A DNA stretch of 64,000 nt from JAMLHH01 sp037189845 (GCA_037189845.1 JBBCIS010000004.1:183741-247740), one strand, 5' to 3'. Shown: positions 1 to 9,549, counted from the first letter of the stretch. Numbers and translations: made by a program. Notes: generated by a model not told the origin, from the sequence alone.

Positions 1-575
1 TCCAACACATCAATAATGGAAGGATACATGTTGTTATAATAATTGGATAAATCCTCCACTTTGACCCACTTGATTTTTTCTATATCTTCTTCTGTTTGTG
101 GAACCGGAGTATCATTACCCAGATAATTCATTCTATACCAGTAAGAAATTTTCATCGCTTGTTGTCTTCTGTAAGGATAGGTATGATAAGTCGCTTTATT
201 CAAAAAGGATGGAAAGAATATCCTCTCACCTAATTCTATCTCTATCAGTCCGGTCTCTTCCTGAACTTCTCTGATCGCAGCTTGTTCCAATGTTTCCCCG
301 TCATCAACTTTCCCTTTAGGCAAATCCCATGACCCACGGCGATACATCAGCAACACATCTCCTGCGCTGTTCTGAACCAAACCTCCTGATGCCTCAATAC
401 AAATAAACTGAGCAAGAAAATCCGCTTTCAGCTTTTCCAATTCAGCAGAAAATAAAATAAACTGACTGTTATTCTTATGGTCCAGCAGTATTTCTATCAC
501 TCCCTGCAGCTGTTTAACAGATTCATATTTCCTGATGATGAATAAATCATTAGAATCTAAGATTTCATCTACCAT
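1..575 (-). CDS. NUDIX hydrolase, C-terminus off window
   Basis: Reading the minus strand from an ATG at 575 gives an open frame that runs off the window's left edge. It contains a complete Nudix box, GKVDDGETLEQAA followed by IREVQEETGL, matching Gx5Ex7REUxEExGU. The Nudix family hydrolyses nucleoside diphosphates linked to another moiety; the substrate cannot be told from this fragment. About 70 residues precede the Nudix fold. The preceding IRRG-type strand reads LLMYRRGSWDLPKG, typical of MutT-like enzymes. The start overlaps the region just upstream of pyrE, so the two genes are divergent with only about 64 bp between starts. The ATG at 575 is the most upstream one before the reading degenerates; the exact start is moderately sure. 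Confidence 0.8.
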   Translation of the reverse strand, partial: MVDEILDSNDLFIIRKYESVKQLQGVIEILLDHKNNSQFILFSAELEKLKADFLAQFICIEASGGLVQNSAGDVLLMYRRGSWDLPKGKVDDGETLEQAAIREVQEETGLIEIELGERIFFPSFLNKATYHTYPYRRQQAMKISYWYRMNYLGNDTPVPQTEEDIEKIKWVKVEDLSNYYNNMYPSIIDVL

Positions 576-602
576 TCCTGGATTGTCACATAGAATTACA
601 AC

Positions 603-632
603 TTTGCTATTGACAAAAAATTTATACTTTTG
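603..632 (+). promoter_or_regulatory. Bacteroidota promoter of pyrE
   Basis: A TTTG at 603-606 is followed after 18 bp by TACTTTTG at 625-632, a perfect match to the Bacteroidota TTTG/TANNTTTG promoter. The pyrE ATG lies 7 nt after the -7 box, so the transcript should have essentially no leader. Confidence 0.75.
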
Positions 633-639
633 GACTATC

Positions 640-1275
640 ATGGCAAGTTCTTCCGCACTTTTATCAGAATATTTACTGCAAATTAAAGCAATTCAGCTCA
701 ACGTACAAACCCCGTTTACATGGGCTTCAGGATGGAAATCTCCGGTGTACTGTGACAACAGGATACTACTCTCCTATCCGGAAGTAAGAAATTTTGTAAA
801 AGAGCAGCTGGTAAAAATTGTAAAAGATAATTTTTCCGGAGCCAATTGTATTGCAGGAGTGGCAACTGCCGGCATTCCGCATGGTGCGATGGTAGCTGAT
901 GCGTTAGGATTACCGATGGTATATGTACGTGACAAGCCCAAAGGTCATGGTATGCAGAACACCATTGAGGGAAGATTACCGGAAAATGCAAAAGTAGTAG
1001 TCGTAGAAGATGTAATTTCTACCGGAAAAAGCAGCTTAAAAGCCGTGGACGATCTGCGTGCAGCAGGCGCACATATTGAAGGCATGGCTGCCATCTACAC
1101 GTATGAATTTGAACTGGCACAAAAAAGATTTGAAGATTATAATGTACCGCTTTATACCATTACCAGCTACTCTGCGCTCATTCCTGTAGCAGTCAGTGCC
1201 GGTTATGTAAGCAGCGAGTATATGCAGACACTTTCGGAATGGCGGAATGATCCTGCAGGCTGGAACATAAAATAA
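640..1275 (+). CDS. pyrE: orotate phosphoribosyltransferase
   Basis: This enzyme transfers phosphoribosyl from PRPP to orotate to make OMP in de novo pyrimidine synthesis, in the cytoplasm. The PRPP-binding loop VVVVEDVISTGKS is present, as is the substrate-side stretch TPFTWASGWKSPVYCDNR. At 211 residues it has the usual length for the family. The open frame extends upstream to 535, but those 35 codons cross the promoter at 603-632, so the ATG at 640 (MASSSALLSEYLL) is chosen. A DUF445 gene starts 5 nt after its stop and is probably cotranscribed. Confidence 0.96.
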   Translation: MASSSALLSEYLLQIKAIQLNVQTPFTWASGWKSPVYCDNRILLSYPEVRNFVKEQLVKIVKDNFSGANCIAGVATAGIPHGAMVADALGLPMVYVRDKPKGHGMQNTIEGRLPENAKVVVVEDVISTGKSSLKAVDDLRAAGAHIEGMAAIYTYEFELAQKRFEDYNVPLYTITSYSALIPVAVSAGYVSSEYMQTLSEWRNDPAGWNIK

Positions 1276-1280
1276 AACAT

Positions 1281-1901
1281 ATGCCGGAGGGAATAAACTG
1301 GGTTGAAATATTAAAAATGTGGTCAATACCACTGATTGGAGGATTTATTGCCTGGAGTACGAATGTCATTGCCATCCGGATGCTGTTTTATCCCAGACAG
1401 CCTAAAAAGATTCTGTTTCTGACTTTTCACGGAATTTTTCCTAAAAACAAAAAACGTATTGCTCAGAAATTAGGCAATATTGTTCAGCGTGATCTGATTA
1501 ATTTCAACGATATCAAAGAAAAGCTGAAAGATGGTGATTCTTTGAACAATGTAAAAGAAGAAATTGCCGTAAAGGTAGACGAAGCGCTCAGGGCCAGGCT
1601 CATCAAAATGAAGATCAGCAATGTGGTACCGGAGCAAGTGATTGCCAGCACTCATAAAGTCATCGTAAAAGAGATCGAAAATAATCTTCCGGCTCTGATA
1701 GATACTGCTATCACAAAAGTCGAAAGCAAGCTGAACATCCATGATATAGTTGTCAAAAAGGTAGAAAATTTCTCTGACGAAAAACTGGAACAACTACTCA
1801 TGGATATTACCGCGAAAGAATTCAAATTTATTGAGCTGTTGGGTGGAGTATTAGGATTTATGATCGGAGTTATTCAATTGATTTTAACCAGATTTCTTTA
1901 A
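1281..1901 (+). CDS. DUF445 family membrane protein
   Basis: This 206-residue protein has hydrophobic segments at both ends (about residues 12-32, with the GGFIAWSTNVIAIRMLF signature, and 187-205). Between them is a long charged helical region rich in Lys and Glu. N- and C-terminal membrane anchors around a helical domain are characteristic of DUF445 (YheB-like) proteins, whose function is unknown. The ATG is 5 nt after the pyrE stop, indicating an operon. Nothing in the sequence points to pyrimidine metabolism, so the linkage may simply be transcriptional. Confidence 0.85.
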   Translation: MPEGINWVEILKMWSIPLIGGFIAWSTNVIAIRMLFYPRQPKKILFLTFHGIFPKNKKRIAQKLGNIVQRDLINFNDIKEKLKDGDSLNNVKEEIAVKVDEALRARLIKMKISNVVPEQVIASTHKVIVKEIENNLPALIDTAITKVESKLNIHDIVVKKVENFSDEKLEQLLMDITAKEFKFIELLGGVLGFMIGVIQLILTRFL

Positions 1902-1989
1902 CGAATTCTCAAAGAAGCCACAATTAAAATATATTTCCTCTAAACAATTAAGCTTCAATGCCGTTAAATATTGAAAATTGTTTTTTCAA

Positions 1990-1997
1990 TATATTTT
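1990..1997 (+). promoter_or_regulatory. probable -7 box of metallophosphoesterase gene
   Basis: TATATTTT (7 of 8 against TANNTTTG) ends 6 nt before the ATG at 2004. The spacing matches other short-leader genes of this window and argues against the upstream TTG at 1971 as start. Confidence 0.4.
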
Positions 1998-2003
1998 CAT
2001 CTC

Positions 2004-3257
2004 ATGAGTTTTTTTGCTTTGATCTTTCTGGTTATCATTTCATTGGTAGACATATACGTTTTCAGAGGTATCAAAATCATTTATCCCCATAAAAACTGGG
2101 CATGGTATTTTTACATTGCATCCAGCATCTTTACGTATGCTGTTTTGATCAGCTATTACTTTTCAGGAAAGGAATCCATGTATCTTTCTTCCAAAATTTT
2201 CCTTTTCGGGATAGCACAGACGCTTATTTTCACTAAAATAGCCATGCTTCCTTTTGTATTGATTACAGATGTCATGAAAGGTTATGGCTGGGTAAGCAAT
2301 ATGATACAATCTACTCCGGTACAAAGTATTTCACTTGGGCGCTATAGATTTATCATGCATGTAGGTATGGTTTTCGGAGCACTGTTTTTCGGGACATTTT
2401 TATACGGTATAGCTTATGGAGCATATCATCTCACCAAGCAAAAAATAACTGTTGTCATTCCAAATTTGCCAAAAGAGCTGGAAGGTCTGAAAATCGTACA
2501 GATATCGGATTCGCATTTAGGCAGTTTTGCCAGTCTGCACCCTATTCAAAGAACGGTTCAGTCTATCAATGAGGAAAACCCTGATTTGTTTTTCTTTACC
2601 GGTGACCTGGTCAATGACAAAGCCGCAGAAACTGAACCGTATGTTCCTATCATGAAAGAAATCAAGGCGAAATATGGTAAATATTCCATTCTCGGCAATC
2701 ACGATTATGGAATGTACGTCCAATGGAATTCGCCTCAGGACAGGGAAAAAAATATGATTCATCTGGTCGAAAATCAAAAAGAGATGGGATGGGATTTATT
2801 ACTGAATGAAAACAGAACACTGGATATCAATGGTAAAAGAGTATCCATCATCGGAGTTGAATATTGGGGGCGATCTGCTCGTTGGGGCCAATTCGGTGAT
2901 TTAGACAAGGCACTGGAGGGTACAGACAATACCGACTTAAAGCTATTACTGACACATGATCCGTCACATTGGGATCTCATCGTCAGTCAAAATGAAAAAT
3001 ACCGGGATATTCCGCTGAGCCTTGCAGGTCATACACATGGTTTTCAGTTCGGAGTAGAAATTCCCGGACTCAAGTGGAGCCCTTCAAAAATGATCTATCC
3101 GAGATGGGCAGGCTTATACAAAGAAAATGATCAATACCTGTATGTCAACAGAGGATTAGGATTTCTAGGCTATCCCGGGCGTGTAGGTATTTACCCTGAA
3201 ATTACAGTTATTACTCTTACAGGATCTGAAAATCAACACTCTATCCCAAAAATGTAA
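2004..3257 (+). CDS. membrane-anchored metallophosphoesterase
   Basis: This is a calcineurin-like phosphoesterase preceded by an integral-membrane N-terminus of about 140 residues with four to five hydrophobic segments. The metal-binding motifs appear in order: ISDSHLG, FFTGDLVND, LGNHDYG, LLTHDPSHWD and AGHTHGFQFG. Proteins of this layout (YkuE-like) are thought to act on phosphoester substrates at the membrane; the substrate here is unknown. A TTG at 1971 would add 11 residues. I prefer the ATG at 2004 because a near-consensus -7 box lies at 1990-1997. The next gene downstream (Lrp/AsnC) is 128 bp away and probably has a separate promoter. Confidence 0.88.
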   Translation: MSFFALIFLVIISLVDIYVFRGIKIIYPHKNWAWYFYIASSIFTYAVLISYYFSGKESMYLSSKIFLFGIAQTLIFTKIAMLPFVLITDVMKGYGWVSNMIQSTPVQSISLGRYRFIMHVGMVFGALFFGTFLYGIAYGAYHLTKQKITVVIPNLPKELEGLKIVQISDSHLGSFASLHPIQRTVQSINEENPDLFFFTGDLVNDKAAETEPYVPIMKEIKAKYGKYSILGNHDYGMYVQWNSPQDREKNMIHLVENQKEMGWDLLLNENRTLDINGKRVSIIGVEYWGRSARWGQFGDLDKALEGTDNTDLKLLLTHDPSHWDLIVSQNEKYRDIPLSLAGHTHGFQFGVEIPGLKWSPSKMIYPRWAGLYKENDQYLYVNRGLGFLGYPGRVGIYPEITVITLTGSENQHSIPKM

Positions 3258-3385
3258 TCAAACAAGTATAAACTGAGATTATTTTTAAAATAATTCAATT
3301 TTATGCAAGAAATTTTTCCTAATTTTCAAAAAACACTACTATAAATCACGCATTAAATGTATATTAAAATTAGAAATCACCAACT

Positions 3386-3877
3386 ATGTCCAAAAGCAGC
3401 GAACTAGATAAAATAGACATGCAGATTCTTTCCTATTTGATGGAAGATGCGAAAATGCCATATACTGAAATTGCCAAGCACCTGTACATTTCCAGCGGTA
3501 CCGTACACGTAAGGATGAAGAAGATGGAAGAGCTGGGGATCATCAAGAGCAGCAACCTTAGGGTTAATTATGAAAAGCTGGGCTATGACATTACCGCTTT
3601 CATCGGCATCCATCTCAGAAAAAGTAATCTTTATAATGCTGTTGCCAAACAATTAGAAGATATTCCTGAAGTAGTAGACGTTCATTACACCACCGGAGAA
3701 TATGCAATGTTTGTCAAAATTATCTGCAGAGACACACGCCACCTCAGAGAAGTGCTGCACGACAAAGTGCAAAGAATAGAAGATATTACCCGTACCGAAA
3801 CATTTATTTCCCTGGAAGAAAGTATCAACAGACCAATCAAGATCGACACCGAATACGAAGAAGAAGAGCAGTCTTAG
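3386..3877 (+). CDS. Lrp/AsnC family transcriptional regulator
   Basis: A 163-residue regulator. The N-terminal winged HTH reads LDKIDMQILSYLMEDAKMPY and then EIAKHLYISSGTVHVRMKKM, the second part being the recognition-helix region. The C-terminal RAM (ligand-sensing, oligomerising) domain contains TGEYAMFVKIICRD. Lrp/AsnC proteins respond to amino acids and control their metabolism. The acidic tail (EYEEEEQS) is a small extension. The nearest plausible target is the cystathionine beta-synthase gene on the other side of the 688-bp gap, but that is only inference from position. Confidence 0.93.
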   Translation: MSKSSELDKIDMQILSYLMEDAKMPYTEIAKHLYISSGTVHVRMKKMEELGIIKSSNLRVNYEKLGYDITAFIGIHLRKSNLYNAVAKQLEDIPEVVDVHYTTGEYAMFVKIICRDTRHLREVLHDKVQRIEDITRTETFISLEESINRPIKIDTEYEEEEQS

Positions 3878-4565
3878 CAACATGTTTTAAATGAAATTCA
3901 TTCTTGTTCTCTCAAAAAAATGAGAATGGATTTGTGATAAGCTTCTCTGTTAACATCAAATTTTACAATCCCGCTTAATAGAATAATTTGAAAAGACTTA
4001 AAGCACTTTAATTCTATAACTATAGCCTTATTTCAATCTTTTACATTCATAGCTGTGTAGCAGAAAATTCTATTATCTATAAGTAGGTTACCCACTATGA
4101 AATTAATTGTTGAATTATAATTTCGACATTATTCCAGAGCTTTTGCACAAAAGCTTACAGATCCGAAATGCGATCTATTACAGACAATTCACAAAATATA
4201 TTTGTAAATTCCAATAACAACCTCAAGAGATGATTTAGGATGCACAATCCCAAACCTCATAGATGATAATGAACTTAATTTATCAAAGATTATATCAACA
4301 TTAATCATCCTAAAGAGCTGCATAATCATATGCTTCATTTACACGCAGAAAATAATCTAAAGCAACTCATAACAACAAATAATCATTAGCAGCTCCATAG
4401 CCATCATTTCTCACTGGGGAGCAATTTAGCTGAATCTTAGAGAGCTTTCTTTTTGATGATTATTCATGCGCAAACCGCTATATAAAACTGATTTCATCAA
4501 ATTTAACATGTTGGTTTTATGGATTTCTTTCCGTTTTTACTGCTGATTTCAACTATATTTGCATC
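3878..4565. other. 688-bp gene-free, AT-rich region
   Basis: No open frame with coding character is visible on either strand. Just after the Lrp gene there is an imperfect hairpin (TTCTC ... GAGAA, about 3908-3932) without a T-run. The only other recognisable item is the -7 box at 4554-4561 for the next gene. No riboswitch-like structure was recognised. Confidence 0.5.
4554..4561 (+). promoter_or_regulatory. -7 box of cystathionine beta-synthase gene
   Basis: TATATTTG is a perfect TANNTTTG element ending 4 nt before the ATG at 4566, which predicts a leaderless transcript. The -33 element is weak (T-rich stretch around 4527-4537). Confidence 0.65.
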
Positions 4566-5945
4566 ATGCAAGTTTATGATAATATTTTGCAAACCATAGG
4601 TAATACTCCTTTGGTAAGGCTCAACAAAATTACTAAGGATATTCCGGCAGAGGTATACGTAAAGGTAGAAACTACTAATCCGGGGAACTCTATCAAAGAC
4701 CGCATGGCGCTCAAGATGATTGAAGACGCTGAAAAAGACGGCAGATTGAAACCGGGAGGTACAATCATCGAGTGTACTTCAGGTAACACAGGAATGGGTC
4801 TTGCTATCGCAGCTTGTGTGAAAGGATACAAATGTATCTTCACTACCACTGACAAACAATCCAAGGAAAAAATAGACATTCTCCGTGCTTTGGGTGCAGA
4901 GGTTTATGTATGTCCTACCAACGTGGAATCTGACGATCCACGCTCCTATTATTCTATTGCCAGGCATAAATCTGAAACGATTCCTAATTCTGTCTGGATG
5001 AATCAATACGATAATCTCAGCAACAGAACCGCTCACTATGAACAAACCGGTCCTGAAATCTGGCAACAAACAGATGGGCAGGTGACGCATTTATTAGTTG
5101 GAGTGGGTACAGGAGGTACGATTTCCGGTACCGGAAAATATCTGAAAGAGCAAAATCCGGATATCCAGGTCTGGGGTATCGATACGTATGGTTCAGTATT
5201 CAAAAAATATCACGAAACAGGCATTTTTGATACAAAAGAAATCTATCCGTATATCACGGAAGGTATCGGTGAAGATATCTTACCTAAAAACGTAGACTTT
5301 TCAGTAATAGATTTATTTGAAAAAGTTTCGGATAAAGACGGCGCTGTAATGGCAAGAAGACTGGCGAAAGAAGAAGGTATCTTTGTGGGTTATTCTGCAG
5401 GTTCAGCGGTTGCAGGTTTGTTGCAGCTAAAAGATCGGTTGAAAGCAGGTGACAAAGTTGTCATCATCCTTCATGACCACGGCAGCAGATATGTAGGCAA
5501 AATCTTTAATGATGACTGGATGCGTGACAGAGGTTTCCTGGAGGCTGAAACAACCGCTCCCTCTCTGCCGACTGCAAAAGATATCATCAAGGTCAAAACC
5601 AATAAAGAATTTATCTATATTCAGCAGGATGCGACTCTGGCTGAAGCTGTAGAGGTTTTTAAAAGCAAAGAAATCTCTCAGATGCCGGTACAGGCTGACG
5701 GAGAATTTGTAGGCAGCATTTCTGAAAAAAACATTCTCGATACTATCCTGAAATATCCGGATGCTCTGGAGAAAAAAGTCAGTAAAATCATGGCTCCTCT
5801 TTTCCCTGTAGTGAATCTGACAGATGATGCTTCCAGGATTTCTGCTTTGATCAGTAAAGATAATAGCGCTGTTTTAGTAAAAGATGAAAGCGGACAACCA
5901 CATATTCTGACACAATATGACCTGATTCACAGCTTAGGTAAATAA
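4566..5945 (+). CDS. cystathionine beta-synthase (PLP fold + CBS pair)
   Basis: This PLP-dependent fold type II enzyme most likely condenses serine and homocysteine to cystathionine (or acts as a cysteine synthase). PLP lysine: GNSIKDRMALK near residue 43. Phosphate-binding and substrate loops: ECTSGNTGMGLA and GVGTGGTISGTGKYL. A C-terminal pair of CBS domains (about residues 340-459, containing LAEAVEVFKSKEISQMPV) marks it as the CBS-type rather than plain CysK; such pairs bind adenosyl ligands such as SAM in some homologues. At 459 residues it has the usual length. It stands alone with its own promoter, 62 bp before purC. Confidence 0.9.
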   Translation: MQVYDNILQTIGNTPLVRLNKITKDIPAEVYVKVETTNPGNSIKDRMALKMIEDAEKDGRLKPGGTIIECTSGNTGMGLAIAACVKGYKCIFTTTDKQSKEKIDILRALGAEVYVCPTNVESDDPRSYYSIARHKSETIPNSVWMNQYDNLSNRTAHYEQTGPEIWQQTDGQVTHLLVGVGTGGTISGTGKYLKEQNPDIQVWGIDTYGSVFKKYHETGIFDTKEIYPYITEGIGEDILPKNVDFSVIDLFEKVSDKDGAVMARRLAKEEGIFVGYSAGSAVAGLLQLKDRLKAGDKVVIILHDHGSRYVGKIFNDDWMRDRGFLEAETTAPSLPTAKDIIKVKTNKEFIYIQQDATLAEAVEVFKSKEISQMPVQADGEFVGSISEKNILDTILKYPDALEKKVSKIMAPLFPVVNLTDDASRISALISKDNSAVLVKDESGQPHILTQYDLIHSLGK

Positions 5946-6007
5946 TATGAACGCAAAATAGTATTCAGCAACTTTAGGCAAAACAAACATCAAACTTTAA
6001 ACAAAAA

Positions 6008-6949
6008 ATGGCTATCCAATCCACACAGTTTCAACTACCAAAGCAAACCAACTTTTACAAAGGTAAAGTGAGGGATGTCTATTCTATTGCAGATGACCTG
6101 TTAGTTATGGTAGCCACCGACAGGATTTCAGCATTTGATGTAGTTTTACCGGAGCCAATTCCTTTCAAAGGACAAGTACTGAATCAGATAGCATCCAAGT
6201 TTTTAGATGCGACTAAAGATATTTTACCGAACTGGATTCTTTCCGTTCCGGATCCGAATGTGGCCATCGGAAAAAGATGTGAACCGTTCAAAGTTGAAAT
6301 GGTGATAAGAGGATATCTTGCAGGTCATGCGTGGAGGACGTATCGCTCCGGTTCCCGTGAGCTTTGCGGAGTCATCATGCCGGATGGATTAAAAGAAAAC
6401 CAGGCATTTCCTGAACCGGTTATCACGCCTACGACCAAGGCTTCTGAGGGACACGATGAAGATATCAGCAGAGAAGAAATCATCGCTCAGGGAATAGTAA
6501 GCGAAGCAGATTATATCCAACTGGAAAATTATACCAGGAAGCTGTACGCACGAGGTCAGCAAATAGCCAATGAAAGAGGTCTAATACTAGTGGATACCAA
6601 GTATGAGTTTGGAAAAATCGGAGACGAAATTTACCTCATGGATGAAATCCACACTCCTGACTCCAGCAGATATTTCTATCTGGATGGTTATGAAGAAAAT
6701 TTAGCTAACAATCAACCTCAGAAACAACTTTCAAAAGAGTTTGTAAGAGAATGGCTGATTACCAATGACTTTATGGGTAGAGAAGGTCAGCAGGTTCCTG
6801 AAATGACACCTGAATGGGTAACGACAATCTCTGAAAGATATATTGAGCTATACGAAAGTATCACAGGCGAAAAGTTCATCAAAGGAGATCAGGAAAATAT
6901 AGCACAGAGAATTGAGAAGAATATTCTCGGCGCACTAGCTGAATTGTAA
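6008..6949 (+). CDS. purC: SAICAR synthase
   Basis: Phosphoribosylaminoimidazole-succinocarboxamide synthase joins CAIR and aspartate with ATP in purine synthesis. Diagnostic stretches are FYKGKVRDVYSIADDLLVMV at the N-terminus, VATDRISAFDVVLPEPIPFKG, VEMVIRGYLAGHAW and LVDTKYEFGK. The 313-residue length is the longer eukaryote-like form common in Bacteroidota rather than the short E. coli form. ATG at 6008 follows an A-rich leader. A short imperfect TTCTTT/AAAGAA inverted repeat follows the stop; no strong terminator is seen. Confidence 0.96.
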   Translation: MAIQSTQFQLPKQTNFYKGKVRDVYSIADDLLVMVATDRISAFDVVLPEPIPFKGQVLNQIASKFLDATKDILPNWILSVPDPNVAIGKRCEPFKVEMVIRGYLAGHAWRTYRSGSRELCGVIMPDGLKENQAFPEPVITPTTKASEGHDEDISREEIIAQGIVSEADYIQLENYTRKLYARGQQIANERGLILVDTKYEFGKIGDEIYLMDEIHTPDSSRYFYLDGYEENLANNQPQKQLSKEFVREWLITNDFMGREGQQVPEMTPEWVTTISERYIELYESITGEKFIKGDQENIAQRIEKNILGALAEL

Positions 6950-7181
6950 GAATTTCTTTGTTAAAGAAGATACCGAAAGGACGGTTTTTATTTATACTGC
7001 AAGACGGATGGAAGATTTGTCTGTAATTTGACCGGATTCCAGGAAAAATTTTGTAAAAATAAGAGATAGTTACAGAACCAAAGTACCTCAACAGGTCAGG
7101 TTATTCTGTTTTTAGAAAGTTCAAACAGAAAATAAAATCTTATACACAATTTAGTTGAAGTTTTTTTGTTAGTATTTCAAT

Positions 7182-7193
7182 GCTGATATCAGC
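7182..7193. promoter_or_regulatory. 12-bp perfect palindrome before small secreted-protein gene
   Basis: GCTGATATCAGC is a perfect palindrome ending 6 nt before the ATG at 7200. It could be an operator or chance; no factor is implied. Confidence 0.3.
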
Positions 7194-7199
7194 AGGAAA

Positions 7200-7595
7200 A
7201 TGAAGAAGCTAACATTATCAATATTATTACTTTTCCTCGCATTCAATTTATTTGCTCAGACTGAAACAGAATATGAAATTGTTCGGATAGAAGGATTTTA
7301 TACCAGAGGATGGGAGCATTCAGGTTTTTTTGAAAAATGCCAAGACACCATTAAAGGACCAATGTGGTCAGAGTTTGATGAAAATTTCAATTGGTCAGAT
7401 TCTTTGAAAAAAATAATTTCAGAGACCAGGCTGGATGGAATATTTTTGAAAGTAGCCGGAAGAAAGAAAACAAATGGAGATTTTGGACATTTGGGGGCTT
7501 TTACTTCCATGATAACTATTACTGAAATCATATTTGTTGATCCCAAAAGTACAATGACAAAATATTTTGAGAACAGAAGCCTACAAAAAGAATAA
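7200..7595 (+). CDS. small secreted protein of unknown function
   Basis: A 131-residue protein with a clear signal peptide (MKKLTLSILLLFLAFNLFAQ, predicted cleavage after AQ). The mature part of about 110 residues has many aromatic and charged residues and a short motif GFFEKCQDTIKGP. I do not recognise the family. It probably sits in the periplasm or outside the cell. It stands alone between purC and the convergent rpsA gene. Confidence 0.7.
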   Translation: MKKLTLSILLLFLAFNLFAQTETEYEIVRIEGFYTRGWEHSGFFEKCQDTIKGPMWSEFDENFNWSDSLKKIISETRLDGIFLKVAGRKKTNGDFGHLGAFTSMITITEIIFVDPKSTMTKYFENRSLQKE

Positions 7596-7707
7596 TACAA
7601 CAACGATATAGCAACAAATCATACATCCATCTGGAATATAGAAACAGGACGTCTTCCCGCATGGATTTTACTAACTAAATGACAATGATTTTTCCAACTT
7701 TATAAAA

Positions 7708-7739
7708 CACAAAAGCCCCGACATTGCTGTCAGGGCTTT
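7708..7739 (-). terminator. intrinsic terminator of rpsA
   Basis: AAAGCCC-C-GACA / TGTC-A-GGGCTTT stem (7712-7723 with 7728-7739, one mismatch) with a TTGC loop, 23 bp beyond the rpsA stop. On the minus strand it is followed by TTTTGTGTTTT. It may also stop transcripts from the plus-strand gene. Confidence 0.85.
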
Positions 7740-7761
7740 CTATTTTGAAAAGAGCTAAAGA

Positions 7762-9549
7762 TTATTTAGCGTCTTTTTCCATTTGAGCTTTCAATTCAGA
7801 AAGAACATCTAAATCTCCCAATGTAGATTTCTCTACTTTAGAGTTACTGTCTCTAAGAGCATCTTTAGATTTTTTCTCAACTTTTTTCTTGTCTTTAGTA
7901 GCTTTCGCTTTCTCTTCTACTTTGAAATCTTCGATTACACGAGTGTGAGAAACGATAATTCTCTTCTCATCTCTTTCGAATTCAATCACTTTGAATTGAA
8001 GTACTTCATCTACCTCAGCCAATTTACCATCTTCTTTTTTGATGTGACGAGTAGGAGCGAATGCCTCGATACCATAAGGTAGCTGGATGATAGCGCCTTT
8101 ATCCTCTCTTTTCACTACAGTAGCTTCATGTACAGAACCTACAGGGAAGATATTTTCAAAAGTATCCCATGGATCTTCTTCCAATTGTTTGTGGCCTAAA
8201 ACGATTTTGCGGTTTTCACCATCGATTTCGTTGACAACAACTTCCAGCTCTTCACCTACTTTCGTAAATTCAGACGGGTGGTTGAAACGTTTAGTCCATG
8301 ATAAGTCAGAGATATGAACCATACCACCGATAACATCATCCAACTCTACAAATACACCGTAAGGAGTGATGTTTTTCACTAAACCTTTGTGACGGCTTCC
8401 TACAGGATATTTCTCAGATACTGCTTTCCAAGGATCTTCGGACATCTGTTTCAAGCTCAGAGACATTTTACGCTCTTCTCTATCTACTGTTACTACAATA
8501 GCTTCGAAAGTATCTCCCAAATGGAAGAAATCTCTTGAGTTGATTGGTTGGTTACTCCAGTTTACTTCAGAAACGTGGATCAAACCTTCTACACCAGGAG
8601 TGATTTCAAGGAAGGATCCGTAATCTTCGATATTAACGATTTTACCTTCCACTTTAGCTCCTTCTACGATGCCTTCAGGTAATGTATCCCATGGGTGAGA
8701 TTGTAATTGTTTAAGACCCAAAGAAATTCTTTTCTTGTTGTCATCAAACTCCAATACAACCACGTTGATTTTCTGGTTAAGCTCCAACACCTCAGACGGG
8801 TGGTTGATTCTGCCCCAGGAGATATCAGTGATGTACAACAGACCATCTACACCACCCAAGTCGATGAACGCACCGAAGTCAGTGATATTTTTGATAGTAC
8901 CTTCAAGTACCTGACCTTTCTCTAGTTTAGAGATGATTTCCTGACGTTGTGACTCTAAGTCGCTCTCAATTAATGCTTTGTGAGAAACCACAGCATTTTT
9001 GATCACTTCATTTACTTTTACCACTTTGAACTCCATCGTTTTACCTACGAATTGATCGTAGTCAAGGATAGGTTTCACGTCAATTTGAGATCCCGGCAAG
9101 AATGTTTCCATACCGAAAACATCCACGATAAGACCACCTTTTGTTTTGCTTACCACGCGACCATTAACGATAATGTCTTCTTCGTGAGCTTTAACGATTT
9201 TATCCCAAGCCTGAGTTAATTTCGCTTTTCTTCTGGATAAGATCAGCTGACCTTTTTTGTTTTCTTTAGATTCAACGTAAACTTCTACGTCATCACCTAC
9301 TTTAAGGTCAAGCTCTCTGAATTCAGAGCGAGGAATTAAACCATCAGATTTGAAACCGATATTCAATACTACATCAGAATCAGTGATAGCTGTAACTGTA
9401 CCAGTTACGATTTCTCCCTCTTCGAAAGTTTTGAATGTACCGTCATAAAGATCTTCCAACTCTTTTTTCTTTGTAGAAGTATAAGTTAAAGCTCCGTGTT
9501 TGCTTATGTTCCAATCGAACTCAGCGGTTTGTTTTTGTTGTTCAGACAC
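7762..9549 (-). CDS. rpsA: 30S ribosomal protein S1
   Basis: S1 helps the 30S subunit bind and unfold mRNA. Six consecutive S1 (OB-fold) repeats can be read, starting about residues 40, 115, 215, 300, 387 and 473. Typical core phrases are ITDFGAFIDLGGVDGLLYI and ITPYGVFVELDDVIGGMVHI. A charged Lys-rich tail follows. The open frame runs further upstream to 9630, but a perfect -7 box lies at 9611-9618, so translation must start later. The first usable codon is GTG at 9549 (VSEQQKQTAEFDW), giving 595 residues. S1 usually binds AU-rich leaders, which this gene has. Confidence 0.93.
   Translation of the reverse strand: MSEQQKQTAEFDWNISKHGALTYTSTKKKELEDLYDGTFKTFEEGEIVTGTVTAITDSDVVLNIGFKSDGLIPRSEFRELDLKVGDDVEVYVESKENKKGQLILSRRKAKLTQAWDKIVKAHEEDIIVNGRVVSKTKGGLIVDVFGMETFLPGSQIDVKPILDYDQFVGKTMEFKVVKVNEVIKNAVVSHKALIESDLESQRQEIISKLEKGQVLEGTIKNITDFGAFIDLGGVDGLLYITDISWGRINHPSEVLELNQKINVVVLEFDDNKKRISLGLKQLQSHPWDTLPEGIVEGAKVEGKIVNIEDYGSFLEITPGVEGLIHVSEVNWSNQPINSRDFFHLGDTFEAIVVTVDREERKMSLSLKQMSEDPWKAVSEKYPVGSRHKGLVKNITPYGVFVELDDVIGGMVHISDLSWTKRFNHPSEFTKVGEELEVVVNEIDGENRKIVLGHKQLEEDPWDTFENIFPVGSVHEATVVKREDKGAIIQLPYGIEAFAPTRHIKKEDGKLAEVDEVLQFKVIEFERDEKRIIVSHTRVIEDFKVEEKAKATKDKKKVEKKSKDALRDSNSKVEKSTLGDLDVLSELKAQMEKDAK

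Noticed and set aside
535..639. Upstream extension of pyrE
   Set aside because: The extra 35 codons cross the promoter at 603-632 and are not similar to the family N-terminus.
1971..2003. TTG start for metallophosphoesterase
   Set aside because: A near-consensus -7 box lies between it and the ATG at 2004.
7298..7603. 101-codon open frame opposite the small secreted-protein gene
   Set aside because: It is antisense to a frame with a clear signal peptide and has no domain, promoter or sensible start.
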